Assembly (NCBI GenBank): GCA_902826515.1
Contig: CADEFD010000010.1
Location: 1-50,102 of the forward strand
Direction: 5' to 3'
DNA length: 50,102 nucleotides
Source: an uncultured Acidobacteriota bacterium
GTDB lineage: Bacteria > Acidobacteriota > Vicinamibacteria > Vicinamibacterales > UBA2999
The notes below the pieces were generated by a model. It had not been told where the DNA came from. It was given only the letters and a program-made list of their open reading frames with translations, and searched no databases. Position 1 is the stretch's first letter, and each line of letters opens with the position of its first letter. Shown here in pieces: positions 1 to 8,176 of the stretch. A program made the position numbers and the translations under genes.

Positions 1-785
1 GTGAAGTAGATGACGTCCTCGGCGAGCCGGCTGAGGTGCACCATCGCCAGCGACGCCGCATGCAGGAAGCTCACGGCGAAGTCGCGGTCGGACGACGTGT
101 CCATGCTGTTCAGCACGACCCGCGAGAAGCCGAGGGCGGCGGCGAGCGCCCGGGTGTCGATGGCGTAGCCGGTGCCGGCGACGGCGCCCGACCCGAGCGG
201 CAGCGCGTCGGCTTCGTCCATCGCCACGGCGAGCCGGCCGTGGTCGCGGCGCAGCGCGGCGGCGTGACTCAGCAGGAAGTGGCTCACGAGCACCGGCATG
301 GCGCGGCGCATGTGCGTGTAGGCGGGCATGAGCGCCTCGCCCGACCGCTCGGCCTGATCGGCGAGCGCGGCGATGAGCGCCCGCACGCGCGCCTGGAGCG
401 GCGGAATGCGGCGCCGCATGTAGAGGCGGAAGTCGAGCGACACCTGTTCGTTGCGCGAACGGCCGGTGTGCAGGCGGCGGCCGTCGTCGCCGACGAGCGC
501 CACGAGCTGGCGTTCGACGAAGCTGTGCACGTCTTCGTCGTCGCCCGACACCCACGACGGATCCTGGCGGCCGCGTTCGAGCACCTGCCGCAGCCCGTCC
601 TTGATGCGGGCGATCGCCGCCGGATCGAGCACGCCGGCGTTGCCGAGCGCATCGGCCCAGGCCAGACTGCCGATGACGTCATCCTCGAAGAGCTGACGAT
701 CGAACGGGAACGAGACGCCGAAATCGAATGCCGCAGGATCGGGCGCCTCATCGAACCGGCCCGACCACAGATGTCCCCCACTCAT
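1..785 (-). CDS. argH: Argininosuccinate lyase, 3' part outside the window
   Basis: Catalyses the last step of arginine synthesis, argininosuccinate to arginine plus fumarate, in the cytoplasm. The minus strand is open from an ATG at 785 to the window edge, about 261 codons; family members are near 460 aa, so the C-terminal part with the catalytic GSSxMPxK loop is not visible. Seen here are the N-terminus SGGHLWSGRFDE, then DVHSFVE followed by HTGRSRNEQV, MPAYTHMRRA, and PLGSGAVAGTGYAID with NSMDTSSDRDF, all at the usual ArgH positions. The start overlaps the stop of the upstream ArgG-like gene as ATGA, implying translational coupling. It forms a leftward argR-argG-like-argH unit. Identity is very likely; the unseen part cannot be judged. 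Confidence 0.95.
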   Translation of the reverse strand, partial: MSGGHLWSGRFDEAPDPAAFDFGVSFPFDRQLFEDDVIGSLAWADALGNAGVLDPAAIARIKDGLRQVLERGRQDPSWVSGDDEDVHSFVERQLVALVGDDGRRLHTGRSRNEQVSLDFRLYMRRRIPPLQARVRALIAALADQAERSGEALMPAYTHMRRAMPVLVSHFLLSHAAALRRDHGRLAVAMDEADALPLGSGAVAGTGYAIDTRALAAALGFSRVVLNSMDTSSDRDFAVSFLHAASLAMVHLSRLAEDVIYF

Positions 786-1705
786 GCATCCACCTCAATC
801 CGTCCATCGACGACGCGCAGCCGCACTTCCCCGGTGGCCGGGTCGAGCACCCGGTCCACGAACGCATCCAGCCCGGCGCGCACGGGGCTGAACCACGTGC
901 CGTCGCGCACGACGGCGGCATAACTTTCGGCCACGGTGTCGGCCATCTCGCGCGTGGGCGGATCGAACCGATCGGCCGTGAGCGCGTCGAACGCCACCTG
1001 CAGCGCCAGCGCCGCCGGCGCCTGCACCACCCTGGCGCCGCCGCCAGGGCCGCCCGCCCGCACCTGCCACGAGCCGGCCCCATGGGCGCCGGTGATCGTG
1101 GCGAGGCTCTCGATGAGCGCCGCCGGCGTCATGGTGACACCACTGAGTGCGACCGGTACCCCCCGTTCGAAACCGATCCGCACCTCGGCCGCGCCCGGCA
1201 GCGTGCCGCGTGCGGGCGCCGCCGGCCCATCCGCCGGAACGACGCGCGCCCACAGATTCGCGGTGGCCGCCGCGCCGGCGCCGCTGACCGACACGAGGCC
1301 GAGCATCGGCGCGAGCGCCTTGAGCAGCGCGCGCAGGCGCTGCCGATCGCCGGGCGTTTCGGCCCACACGCCGATGGTGGTCGCGTCTTCGAGGCGGCAG
1401 ATCTCGACGACGGTCTCGGCCACGACCGGCATCGTGAGCGCCGTCAGCACCGGTTCGCCCGGCGCGGCGAGCGCGCCGGCCCGCAGCACCGGCCAGCAGA
1501 TCGACCCGGCGAGCGTGTCGATCGCGTCCACCACGTGACAGCGCCGCGCGCCGGAGGCGAGCGCCAGGTCGCGCAGCGCTTCGAGGCTCGCGCCGCTGCC
1601 GACATCGATCGCCACGGCCACGATCTCGAGTTCGCGGCGGGCGGCGAGGTCCGCGACCGTTGCGGCCGCGGCGGGCGTGAGTACAGGAATGACGAGACGT
1701 TCCAT
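782..1705 (-). CDS. ArgG-like protein lacking the catalytic motifs of argininosuccinate synthase
   Basis: The 307-aa product aligns by eye with argininosuccinate synthase (usually about 400 aa). The N-terminal half keeps the fold signature (LEIVAVAIDVGSGASLEALR, then GARRCHVVDA). The C-terminal half is clear: NLWARVV, VRIGFERGVPVALSG, QAPAALALQVAFDAL, and WFSPVRAGLDAFVD. The ATP pyrophosphatase loop SGGLDTS is replaced by LTPAAAATV. The Arg of the family ALxRP stretch is Met (ALTMPV), and the TGKGNDQ segment with the following region (about 90 residues) is essentially gone, leaving GVWAETPGDRQRL. I take ATG 1705, with GGAG about 10 nt upstream, over the longer frame from 1789 that runs into argR. 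It lies between argR and argH, overlapping argH by ATGA. Probably a pseudoenzyme or a very divergent synthase; activity is doubtful. Confidence 0.8.
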   Translation of the reverse strand: MERLVIPVLTPAAAATVADLAARRELEIVAVAIDVGSGASLEALRDLALASGARRCHVVDAIDTLAGSICWPVLRAGALAAPGEPVLTALTMPVVAETVVEICRLEDATTIGVWAETPGDRQRLRALLKALAPMLGLVSVSGAGAAATANLWARVVPADGPAAPARGTLPGAAEVRIGFERGVPVALSGVTMTPAALIESLATITGAHGAGSWQVRAGGPGGGARVVQAPAALALQVAFDALTADRFDPPTREMADTVAESYAAVVRDGTWFSPVRAGLDAFVDRVLDPATGEVRLRVVDGRIEVDA

Positions 1706-1739
1706 CGGCGGCAGGCTCCAGCCTCGGCCCGAGCGGGCC

Positions 1740-2201
1740 TCAGCTCGCGGCGAGCCCCTCGAACTGCTGAATGAGCGCGCGCGCGACACGCGCGTCGCGC
1801 GCGATGACGAGGATGGTGTCGTCGCCGGCGATAGTGCCGAGGACGTCCGTCAGGCGGGCCCGATCGATCGCGAGGGCCAGCGGCTGCGCCTCGCCGGGGC
1901 CGGTACGCAGCACGAGGAGCTGCTGCGACTGCTGGATGCCGGCCAGATAGTCGACGAGCGCGCGCTGCAGCGTATGCCGCGCGGCGTCACTCGCCGGCGC
2001 GGTCGGATCGTCGTCGGGCGACGGCTGGTACGAGCCGTCGGCGGCGCGCTTCACGAGGCCGAGTTCCTTGATGTCGCGCGACAGCGTCGCCTGCGTCACA
2101 TCGAAGCCGCGCTGGAACAGGCGCTGCCGGAGCTGTTCCTGGCTGCGCACGGGATCCCGGCTGAGGATGTCGAGCACGGCCGCCTGGCGTCTGGCTTTCA
2201 T
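1740..2201 (-). CDS. argR: Arginine repressor ArgR
   Basis: Arginine-responsive transcriptional repressor, 153 aa, the usual family length. Residues about 1-70 form the winged helix-turn-helix, with the recognition region FDVTQATLSRDIKELGLVK. The C-terminal domain contains GTIAGDDTILVIARD, the conserved arginine-binding and hexamer-forming motif. It is transcribed away from argC across a 103-bp region containing ARG-box-like sequences and lies 34 nt upstream of the ArgG-like gene, so it probably heads argR-argG-like-argH. The layout suggests that it represses both divergent arg units, including itself. Confidence 0.95.
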   Translation of the reverse strand: MKARRQAAVLDILSRDPVRSQEQLRQRLFQRGFDVTQATLSRDIKELGLVKRAADGSYQPSPDDDPTAPASDAARHTLQRALVDYLAGIQQSQQLLVLRTGPGEAQPLALAIDRARLTDVLGTIAGDDTILVIARDARVARALIQQFEGLAAS

Positions 2202-2264
2202 GTTTATGCAACACAGCGTATACCATTATGCAGTCGTCGAACATGTAAATTTGCTCAATTACTC

Positions 2265-2321
2265 TTGACATGACGCGACCATTCCTGAATAGTTATGCTT
2301 TCCAATGAATAAGAATTCCGA
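2265..2321 (+). promoter_or_regulatory. argC promoter with two tandem ArgR boxes
   Basis: A perfect -35 TTGACA lies at 2265-2270, with a weak -10 (AATAGT, 2288-2293) 17 bp further on. Two 18-bp ARG-box-like sites follow: 2284-2301 (core TGAATAGTTATGCT) and 2304-2321 (core TGAATAAGAATTCC). The second is a near-perfect match to the TGAATwwwwATTCA consensus. They are 2 bp apart, like the paired boxes bound by ArgR hexamers (2-3 bp spacing in known systems). The second box covers the argC ATG at 2305. The predicted transcript would start around 2300, leaving almost no leader, and no Shine-Dalgarno is visible, so argC may be translated leaderless. Confidence 0.7.
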
Positions 2322-3330
2322 AACAAAGACCGGCGCCGGCCGGACACGAGTGGCGGTCGTCGGCGCCACCGGCTACGCCGGTCAGGAACTGGTGCGGCTG
2401 CTGGCCCGGCATCCGAACGCGTCGCTCACGATGGCCACCGCGTCGCAGGCCACGAGCGCGCCGCGGGCCCTGCCCGGGCTGCGCCGGCTGTGGGACGGCC
2501 AGGTGCTGCCGCTCGAACCGGCCGCCGTCATCGACGCCGCCGACATCATCTTCCTGGCGCTGCCGGAAGCCGCCTCGGCCGAACTCGGCGCGACGTTCCT
2601 CGCCGCCGGCCGCCGCGTGATCGACCTCTCGGGCGCCTTCCGCCTGAAGGACGAGGCGGCGCGTGCGCGCTGGTATCCGGCCACGACCACGATGCCCGAG
2701 GGCGTGGTGTACGGGCTCACGGAGTTCACCGGCGCCGACATCCCGGGCGCACGGCTCGTGTCGTGCCCGGGCTGCTATCCCACGGCGTCCCTTCTCGCGC
2801 TGCAGCCGCTCGCCGACGCGGGCCTGCTGCGCGACGGCGGCGACGTCATCATCGACGCGAAGTCGGGGGTGTCGGGCGCCGGCAAGGCGCCGTCCGATCG
2901 CACACATTTCTGCGAGAACCACGGCAGCGTCGCGGCCTACGGCCTCTTCGGCCACCGCCACACCGCCGAGATGATCCAGTGCCTCGGCCGTGACGTGACC
3001 TTCACGCCGCACCTCGTGCCGCTCGACCGCGGCATTCTGTCCACGATGTACGCGCGGCTCGCTCCAGGCGTCACGGCCGCGCGCGTCACCGCCACGCTCG
3101 AAGCCGCGCACGCGCGCTCGCCGTTCGTGCGGCTGAGCGGCGACACGCTGCCCGAAATCAAACACGTGGCCTACACGAACTTCTGCGACATCGGCTGGCG
3201 GGTGGACGAGGCGACCGGGCGCATCATCCTCGTCTCGGTCATCGACAACCTGCTCAAGGGCGCGGCCGGCCAGGGCGTGCAGAACTTCAACCTCCTCGTC
3301 GGCCTCGACGAGACGACGGGACTCTACTGA
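2305..3330 (+). CDS. argC: N-acetyl-gamma-glutamyl-phosphate reductase
   Basis: NADPH-dependent reduction of N-acetylglutamyl phosphate to the semialdehyde, third step of arginine synthesis. The 341-aa length is normal. The NADP-binding loop VVGATGYAGQEL is at residues 18-29. The catalytic Cys is C157 in SCPGCYPTAS. KSGVSGAGK follows, and HxHTAEM-type residues (GHRHTAEM) lie further on, as in the family. It is the first gene of the rightward unit argC-argB-argD-NAGS-argJ-argF. Its stop overlaps the argB start (TGATG). The start codon lies inside an ARG box and has no ribosome-binding site in front; I find no better downstream start. Confidence 0.96.
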   Translation: MNKNSETKTGAGRTRVAVVGATGYAGQELVRLLARHPNASLTMATASQATSAPRALPGLRRLWDGQVLPLEPAAVIDAADIIFLALPEAASAELGATFLAAGRRVIDLSGAFRLKDEAARARWYPATTTMPEGVVYGLTEFTGADIPGARLVSCPGCYPTASLLALQPLADAGLLRDGGDVIIDAKSGVSGAGKAPSDRTHFCENHGSVAAYGLFGHRHTAEMIQCLGRDVTFTPHLVPLDRGILSTMYARLAPGVTAARVTATLEAAHARSPFVRLSGDTLPEIKHVAYTNFCDIGWRVDEATGRIILVSVIDNLLKGAAGQGVQNFNLLVGLDETTGLY

Positions 3331-4139
3331 TGGCGCGCGTGACGGTGCTGAAACTGGGCGGCGAGCTCCTCGAGGAGCCGGGCCGCGTGGCGGCGATCGC
3401 CAGAGTCATCAGGCAGACGGCCGCGAAGGGCCCGCTCGTCGTCGTGCACGGCGGCGGCCGCGAGATCGACCGCGCACTCTTCGCCGCCGGCATCGCCAAG
3501 CAGCAGATCGACGGCCTGCGCATCACCGACGACGCCACGCTGCACGTCGTGGTGTCGGTGCTCGGCGGCACGATCAACACGCAGTTCGTCGCGGCGCTGA
3601 ACGCCGCGAAGGTGAAGGCCGTGGGGCTCACGGGCGCCGACGCGTCGGTGGCCCCGGTGAAGAAGGCCGCGCCGCACACCGCGTCGAGCGGCGCCACCGT
3701 GAGCCTGGGCCAGGTGGGCGAACCGGCCGGCCGCACGGCGCCGGCGCTGCTCCTGCATCTCACGAAGGGCGGCTACGTGCCGGTCATCGCGAGCGTCAGC
3801 GCCTCGAGCACCGGTGAACTCTTCAACGTGAACGCCGACACGCTGGCCGCCGACGTGGCGTCGCGTCTCGGCGCCGCGCGGCTGGTCATCGCCGGCGGCA
3901 CCCCCGGCGTGCTCGACACGGCTGGCGCCACCATCCCCGTGGTCGATCGCGCGCTCGGCCGCCGCATGATGGCGTCGGGTGAAGCCAGCGCCGGCATGGT
4001 GGCCAAACTCAAGGCCTGCCAGAAGGCCGTCAAGGCCGGCGTGGCCGACGTGCGCATCGCCGACGGCCGCGCGCCGGGCGGGCTCACCGCCGCCCTGGCC
4101 GGTGCGACCGAACCGGGTCCGTGGACCCGCGTCAAGTGA
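3330..4139 (+). CDS. argB: Acetylglutamate kinase
   Basis: Phosphorylates N-acetylglutamate, second step of arginine synthesis. The 269-aa protein is of the amino-acid kinase fold: KLGGELLEE at the start, VVVHGGGREID for substrate and phosphate binding, NVNADTLAADVA near residue 170, and a C-terminal GMVAKLKACQKAVKAG segment. It is slightly shorter than the usual 280-300 aa and has no long N-terminal helix of the kind seen in arginine-inhibited hexameric enzymes, so feedback control at this enzyme may be weak (inference). The start overlaps the argC stop by one base. Confidence 0.96.
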   Translation: MARVTVLKLGGELLEEPGRVAAIARVIRQTAAKGPLVVVHGGGREIDRALFAAGIAKQQIDGLRITDDATLHVVVSVLGGTINTQFVAALNAAKVKAVGLTGADASVAPVKKAAPHTASSGATVSLGQVGEPAGRTAPALLLHLTKGGYVPVIASVSASSTGELFNVNADTLAADVASRLGAARLVIAGGTPGVLDTAGATIPVVDRALGRRMMASGEASAGMVAKLKACQKAVKAGVADVRIADGRAPGGLTAALAGATEPGPWTRVK

Positions 4140-4147
4140 GGACCTCC

Positions 4148-5362
4148 GTGACCACCGCCATCGACATCCAGTCCCTCGAAGCCCGCCACGTCCTGCAGAC
4201 CTACAAGCGCCAGCCGGTCGTGTTCGTGCGCGGCGCCGGCGTGCGGCTCACCGACATCGAGGGCCGCTCGTACCTCGACTTCATCTCCGGGATCGGCGTC
4301 TCGGTGCTCGGCCACGCGCACCCGGCCCTCACGGCGGCCGTCAGCGAGCAGGCCGGAACGCTGCTGCACACCTCGAACCTCTACTACCACCCGCTGCAGG
4401 GCCAGGTGGCGGCGCGCCTCGCCACGCTCTCGGGGCTGCAACGCTCGTTCTTCTGCAACAGCGGCACCGAGGCGATGGAAGCCTGCCTCAAGTTCGCGCG
4501 CCGCTACTGGTACACGCAGGGCGTGCGCGGCCGCACCGGCTACGTCGCCTTCGAACACGGCTTCTCGGGCCGCTCGATGGGCTCGCTCTCGGTCACCGCG
4601 AACCCGCACTACCGCGAGCCGTTCGAGCCGCTCATCCCGGGCGTGACCTTCGTCTCGCCCGACGACGTCGCCGGCTTCGAGGCCGCCGTGACCGACACCA
4701 CCGCGGCCATCGTGGTGGAGCCGATTCAGGGCGAAGGCGGCGTGCGGCCGATCTCGGCCGACCTCGCCGCCGCCATCGAGCGTGTCTGCGCGCGCACGGG
4801 CACCCTGCTCATCGCCGACGAGATCCAGTGCGGTCTGGGCCGCACCGGCCACGCGTTCTACTACCAGGCGCTCGGCCTCACGCCCGACCTCGTCACCGTC
4901 GGCAAGGCGATCGGCGGCGGCGTGCCGGTGGGCGCGGCGCTCGTCGCGGAAGACGTCGCGCGGCAGGTCCTGCCGGGCGATCACGGCACGACCTACGGCG
5001 GCAATCTGCTGGCGACGCGCGCCGCCCTCGTCGTGCTCGAAGAGCTGATGGACCGCGGCCTCATGGCGCACGTGCAGACGGTGGGCGCCCATTTCGAGGC
5101 GCGTCTCCTCGAACTCGCCGCGAAGTATCCGGTCGTGCGCGCCGTGCGCGGCGCCGGTGTCATGCGCGGCCTCCAACTGGCCGTGGACGCGACGCCGGTG
5201 GTCGAAGGCGCGCTGGCGCGCGGCCTGCTCGTGAACCGCACCGCGGAACGTGTGGTGCGGATGCTGCCGCCGTACACCGTGACCACGGCCGACATCGATG
5301 AGGCCATCGTCACGCTCGACGCCGTGCTGGCCGGCCTTCCGGCAGAAGCGGGCGCCCAGTGA
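4148..5362 (+). CDS. argD: Acetylornithine aminotransferase
   Basis: PLP-dependent transfer of an amino group from glutamate to N-acetylglutamate semialdehyde. The protein is 404 aa from GTG 4148, which I prefer because TGAGGA sits 5 nt upstream; an in-frame GTG at 4121 would lengthen it by nine residues into argB. Motifs: FCNSGTEAMEACLKFAR (phosphate binding), VEPIQGEGG, LLIADEIQCGLGRTG, and the Schiff-base lysine at about K253 in TVGKAIGGG. Class III aminotransferase length and order are normal. The stop overlaps the next gene as GTGA. Confidence 0.95.
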   Translation: MTTAIDIQSLEARHVLQTYKRQPVVFVRGAGVRLTDIEGRSYLDFISGIGVSVLGHAHPALTAAVSEQAGTLLHTSNLYYHPLQGQVAARLATLSGLQRSFFCNSGTEAMEACLKFARRYWYTQGVRGRTGYVAFEHGFSGRSMGSLSVTANPHYREPFEPLIPGVTFVSPDDVAGFEAAVTDTTAAIVVEPIQGEGGVRPISADLAAAIERVCARTGTLLIADEIQCGLGRTGHAFYYQALGLTPDLVTVGKAIGGGVPVGAALVAEDVARQVLPGDHGTTYGGNLLATRAALVVLEELMDRGLMAHVQTVGAHFEARLLELAAKYPVVRAVRGAGVMRGLQLAVDATPVVEGALARGLLVNRTAERVVRMLPPYTVTTADIDEAIVTLDAVLAGLPAEAGAQ

Positions 5363-5928
5363 GCCCGCAGACGGCGACGATGACGGCGCCGGCCGTCCAG
5401 CCGGTCTTCGCGGGCGTGCAGGCACCGCCCGTGCCGGCGGTGGTGCTGCGCACCGCGCGTGCCGGCGATGCGGCAGCCATCCTGGCGCTCATCGACGCAC
5501 ATCTCGAAGAAGGCCACCTGCTGCCGCGCACGCTGGCGGAGTTGACGGTGCACACCTCGCGCTTCGTCGTGGGCGTGGCCGGCAGGCGCGTGGTGGCGTG
5601 CGCGGAACTGGCGCCGCTCTCGGCCACCGTGGCCGAGGTGCGCTCGCTCGTCGTGCACCGCGACGCGCGGCACGACGGCCTCGGCCGCGACCTCGTGGAC
5701 GAACTCGTGCGGCGCGCCCGTGTGCAGGGCGTCGATACGCTGTCGGCCTTCACGCACGGCCCCGGCTACTTCGTGCGCATGGGCTTCTCGCTCGTGCCGC
5801 ACCACTGGATGCGCGAGAAGATTGCGGCCGATTGCCAGGCGTGCGCGCTCTTCCGGCGCTGCGGCCAGTCGGCCGTGGTGCTGTCGCTCACCGATCTGGG
5901 CCGGGGCGGCCGCCCCGTGCGTTCGTAG
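5359..5928 (+). CDS. argA: GNAT-type N-acetylglutamate synthase (short ArgA form)
   Basis: A 189-aa single-domain acetyltransferase, with no amino-acid-kinase domain, beginning with a GTG that overlaps the argD stop. The domain starts at VVLRTARAGDAAAILALI. The acetyl-CoA segment is weakly conserved (RHDGLGRDLVDELVRRA). The C-terminus FTHGPGYFVRMGF...HHWMREKIAADCQACALFRRC matches the pattern of short N-acetylglutamate synthases, with the paired Cys of DCxxC. Position inside the arg operon supports the first committed step, glutamate plus acetyl-CoA to N-acetylglutamate. argJ is next, so two routes to N-acetylglutamate coexist; the synthase may mainly prime the cycle (inference). Confidence 0.85.
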   Translation: MSPQTATMTAPAVQPVFAGVQAPPVPAVVLRTARAGDAAAILALIDAHLEEGHLLPRTLAELTVHTSRFVVGVAGRRVVACAELAPLSATVAEVRSLVVHRDARHDGLGRDLVDELVRRARVQGVDTLSAFTHGPGYFVRMGFSLVPHHWMREKIAADCQACALFRRCGQSAVVLSLTDLGRGGRPVRS

Positions 5929-5937
5929 GACCCGTTC

Positions 5938-7152
5938 ATGGCGCACACGATCAGCGAACTCGACGGTGGTGTCACCGCGCCGCGCGGCTTCCGCGCGGCC
6001 GGCCTGCACTGCGGCATCAAGGCGAACGGCAAACCCGATCTGGCGCTCGTCGTGAGCGACACGCCGGCCTCGGCGGCGGCCGTCTTCACGACCAACCAGG
6101 CGCAGGCGGCGCCGGTGCTCGTCTCGAAGGCGCACCTTGCGGCCAGTCACGGCCAGGCGCGCGCCGTCGTGAGCAACAGCGGCTGCGCGAATGCCTGCAC
6201 CGGGCCGCAGGGTATGGCCGACGCGGATGAGATGGCCGCGCTCACGGCCGCGGCCCTCGGCGTGGCCGCGCACGAAGTGCTCGTCGCTTCGACCGGCGTC
6301 ATCGGCGTGAACCTGAAGATGCCGGCCCTGCGCGGCGGCATCCCGCGCGCGGTGGCGGCGCTCTCGCCTGACGGCGGCGCCGAGGCCGCGGTGGCCATCA
6401 TGACCACCGACCCGTTTCCCAAGTCGGCGGCGGTGGAGGTGGTGACCCCCGCGGGCACCTTCCGCGTGGGCGGCATGACCAAGGGCTCGGGAATGATCGA
6501 GCCGCGCATGGCGACGATGCTCGGGTATCTCACGACCGACGCGGCCGTGGATCCGGTCCGCCTTCGCAAGGTCCTCGTGGACGCCTGCCGCTTCACCTTC
6601 AACGCCATCACCGTGGACGGCGAGCCGTCCACCAACGACTGCGTGTTCGCCCTGGCCAACGGCGCCTCGGGCGTGACGATCGACGACGCCACGGAGGCCG
6701 CGCTCTTCGAGGGGTTCCGCGCTGTCGCGAAGACGCTGGCGCTCGGCATCGTGCGCGGCGGTGAAGGCGCGACCAAACTCGTGGCCATCACCGTGAGCGG
6801 GGCGGCCACCGATGCCGATGCCTGGATGGCGGCGCGCGCCATCGCCAACTCGCTGCTCGTGAAGACGGCGATCCACGGCGCCGATCCGAACTGGGGCCGC
6901 CTCGTGGCCGCTGCCGGACGCTCCGGCGCGCGTTTCGTGCTCGACGGCGCGCGTGTGCGCATCGGCGAGCTGGTGCTCTTCGAGCAGGGACGCCCCTTCG
7001 ACGAACGGGCGCCGCAGGCCGCCGCCTACCTGCAGGGCTCCGACCTCGACATCGAGGTGAATCTCGGCGCCGGCGGCGTCTTCACGGCCACCGTGTGGAC
7101 GTGCGATCTCTCGAAGATGTACGTCCAGATCAACGCCGAATACCGCACGTAG
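5938..7152 (+). CDS. argJ: Bifunctional ornithine acetyltransferase / N-acetylglutamate synthase
   Basis: Transfers the acetyl group from N-acetylornithine to glutamate, recycling acetyl in the arginine pathway. The 404-aa precursor has the autocleavage motif KGSGMIEPRMATMLGY; cleavage before T193 should give alpha and beta chains with Thr as nucleophile. GANPNWGRL-type sequence (HGADPNWGRLVAAAGRSG) and the C-terminal SEYRT-like end (NAEYRT) are also present. It starts 9 nt after the synthase gene. Whether it also uses acetyl-CoA cannot be read from sequence. Confidence 0.95.
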   Translation: MAHTISELDGGVTAPRGFRAAGLHCGIKANGKPDLALVVSDTPASAAAVFTTNQAQAAPVLVSKAHLAASHGQARAVVSNSGCANACTGPQGMADADEMAALTAAALGVAAHEVLVASTGVIGVNLKMPALRGGIPRAVAALSPDGGAEAAVAIMTTDPFPKSAAVEVVTPAGTFRVGGMTKGSGMIEPRMATMLGYLTTDAAVDPVRLRKVLVDACRFTFNAITVDGEPSTNDCVFALANGASGVTIDDATEAALFEGFRAVAKTLALGIVRGGEGATKLVAITVSGAATDADAWMAARAIANSLLVKTAIHGADPNWGRLVAAAGRSGARFVLDGARVRIGELVLFEQGRPFDERAPQAAAYLQGSDLDIEVNLGAGGVFTATVWTCDLSKMYVQINAEYRT

Positions 7153-7190
7153 GGGCGGGACCCGGGGCCCGGGGTCCGGGGCTCGGGACC
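7153..7190. repeat. GC-rich quasi-palindromic intergenic repeat, copy 1
   Basis: The argJ-argF gap contains runs built from GGGCCCGGGG, GGTCCGGGG and GGCTCGGG units. A closely similar block occurs at about 12497-12530 between two unrelated genes. Both are composed of GGGCCC/GGGTCC palindromic pieces and end near CGCATCAC. It looks like a dispersed intergenic repeat of this genome; no function is evident. Confidence 0.55.
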
Positions 7191-7220
7191 TGCCGCATCA
7201 CGAGACACCAGGTGTCGCCA

Positions 7221-8156
7221 ATGCCAAAGCATTTCCTGTCGCTGCTCGACTACACGCCCGACGAACTGGCGCGCACGCTGGCGCTCGCCGCCGAACTGAA
7301 GACGGCGCGGCGCGCCCGCGCGGTCTCGTCGCACGCCTCGGCGCTCGCCGGCCGCCACGTGGGCCTGCTCTTCGAGAAGCCGTCGCTGCGCACGCGCGTC
7401 ACCTTCACGATCGGTGTGGGCGAACTCGGCGGCAGCGTCGTGGACATCCCGTCGGACGTCATGCACGCCGACCGCGAGCCGCTGCATGACGTGGCCCGCA
7501 ATCTCGAGCGCTGGGTGGATGCGGTGGTCATCCGCACGTTCGCGCAGGGCCGCCTCACGATCTTCACCGAGTCGGCGCCGGGCCTGCGCATCGTCAACGC
7601 CCTCTCGGACGAGGAACATCCGTGCCAGGCGCTCGCCGACATGCAGACCCTGCAGGAGCGCTGGGGATCGGTGGCGGGCCGCACGATCGCGTTCGTCGGC
7701 GACGGCAACAACGTGGCGACCTCGCTCGTGCACGCCGGTCTGATGCTCGGTGCCCACATGCGGATTGCGACGCCGAAGGGCTACGGCCTGCCGGCGGACG
7801 TGGCCGAGGTGGCCGCGCGCATCGCCGTCAGGGGCGCGGAACTGACGCAGTATGTCGATCCGAACGACGCGGTGACGGGCGCCGACGCCATCTACACCGA
7901 CGTCTGGACGTCGATGGGCCAGGAGGTCGAGTACGCCGAGCGCACGAAGACCTTCTCGCGCTACCAGGTGAACGACGCGATGATGGCCCGCGCCAGGGCC
8001 GACGCGCTCTTCATGCACTGCCTGCCGGCGCATCGCGGCCAGGAAGTGTCGGACGACGTGATGGAGTCGCCGGCCTCGGTCGCCTTCGACCAGGCCGAGA
8101 ACCGCCTGCACGCGCAGAAGGCGATGCTCGTCGCCCTCTTCGCCGACCAGGGCTGA
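7221..8156 (+). CDS. argF: Ornithine carbamoyltransferase
   Basis: Forms citrulline from ornithine and carbamoyl phosphate. The 311-aa protein carries the carbamoyl-phosphate site EKPSLRTRVTF (S55-R59), DEEHPCQALADMQT, the ornithine loop DVWTSMGQE, and HCLPAHRGQEV. The SMG loop and HCLPAHR favour ornithine over N-acetylornithine as substrate. I take ATG 7221; an in-frame start at 7095 would put 42 unrelated residues inside argJ. It is the last arg gene of the rightward unit, separated from argJ by the 68-bp GC-rich spacer. Confidence 0.95.
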   Translation: MPKHFLSLLDYTPDELARTLALAAELKTARRARAVSSHASALAGRHVGLLFEKPSLRTRVTFTIGVGELGGSVVDIPSDVMHADREPLHDVARNLERWVDAVVIRTFAQGRLTIFTESAPGLRIVNALSDEEHPCQALADMQTLQERWGSVAGRTIAFVGDGNNVATSLVHAGLMLGAHMRIATPKGYGLPADVAEVAARIAVRGAELTQYVDPNDAVTGADAIYTDVWTSMGQEVEYAERTKTFSRYQVNDAMMARARADALFMHCLPAHRGQEVSDDVMESPASVAFDQAENRLHAQKAMLVALFADQG

Positions 8157-8176
8157 GACACGCCCGCGGGCCCAGC

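Noticed and set aside
2202-2264. Further ARG boxes near the argR start (TGCATAATGGTATA and TGCATAAACATGAA)
   Set aside because: They resemble the consensus at only about two thirds of positions. Autoregulation of argR is plausible, but these sites cannot be called with confidence.
7095-7220. N-terminal extension of argF
   Set aside because: The 42 extra residues overlap argJ and the GC-rich repeat and resemble nothing in carbamoyltransferases.
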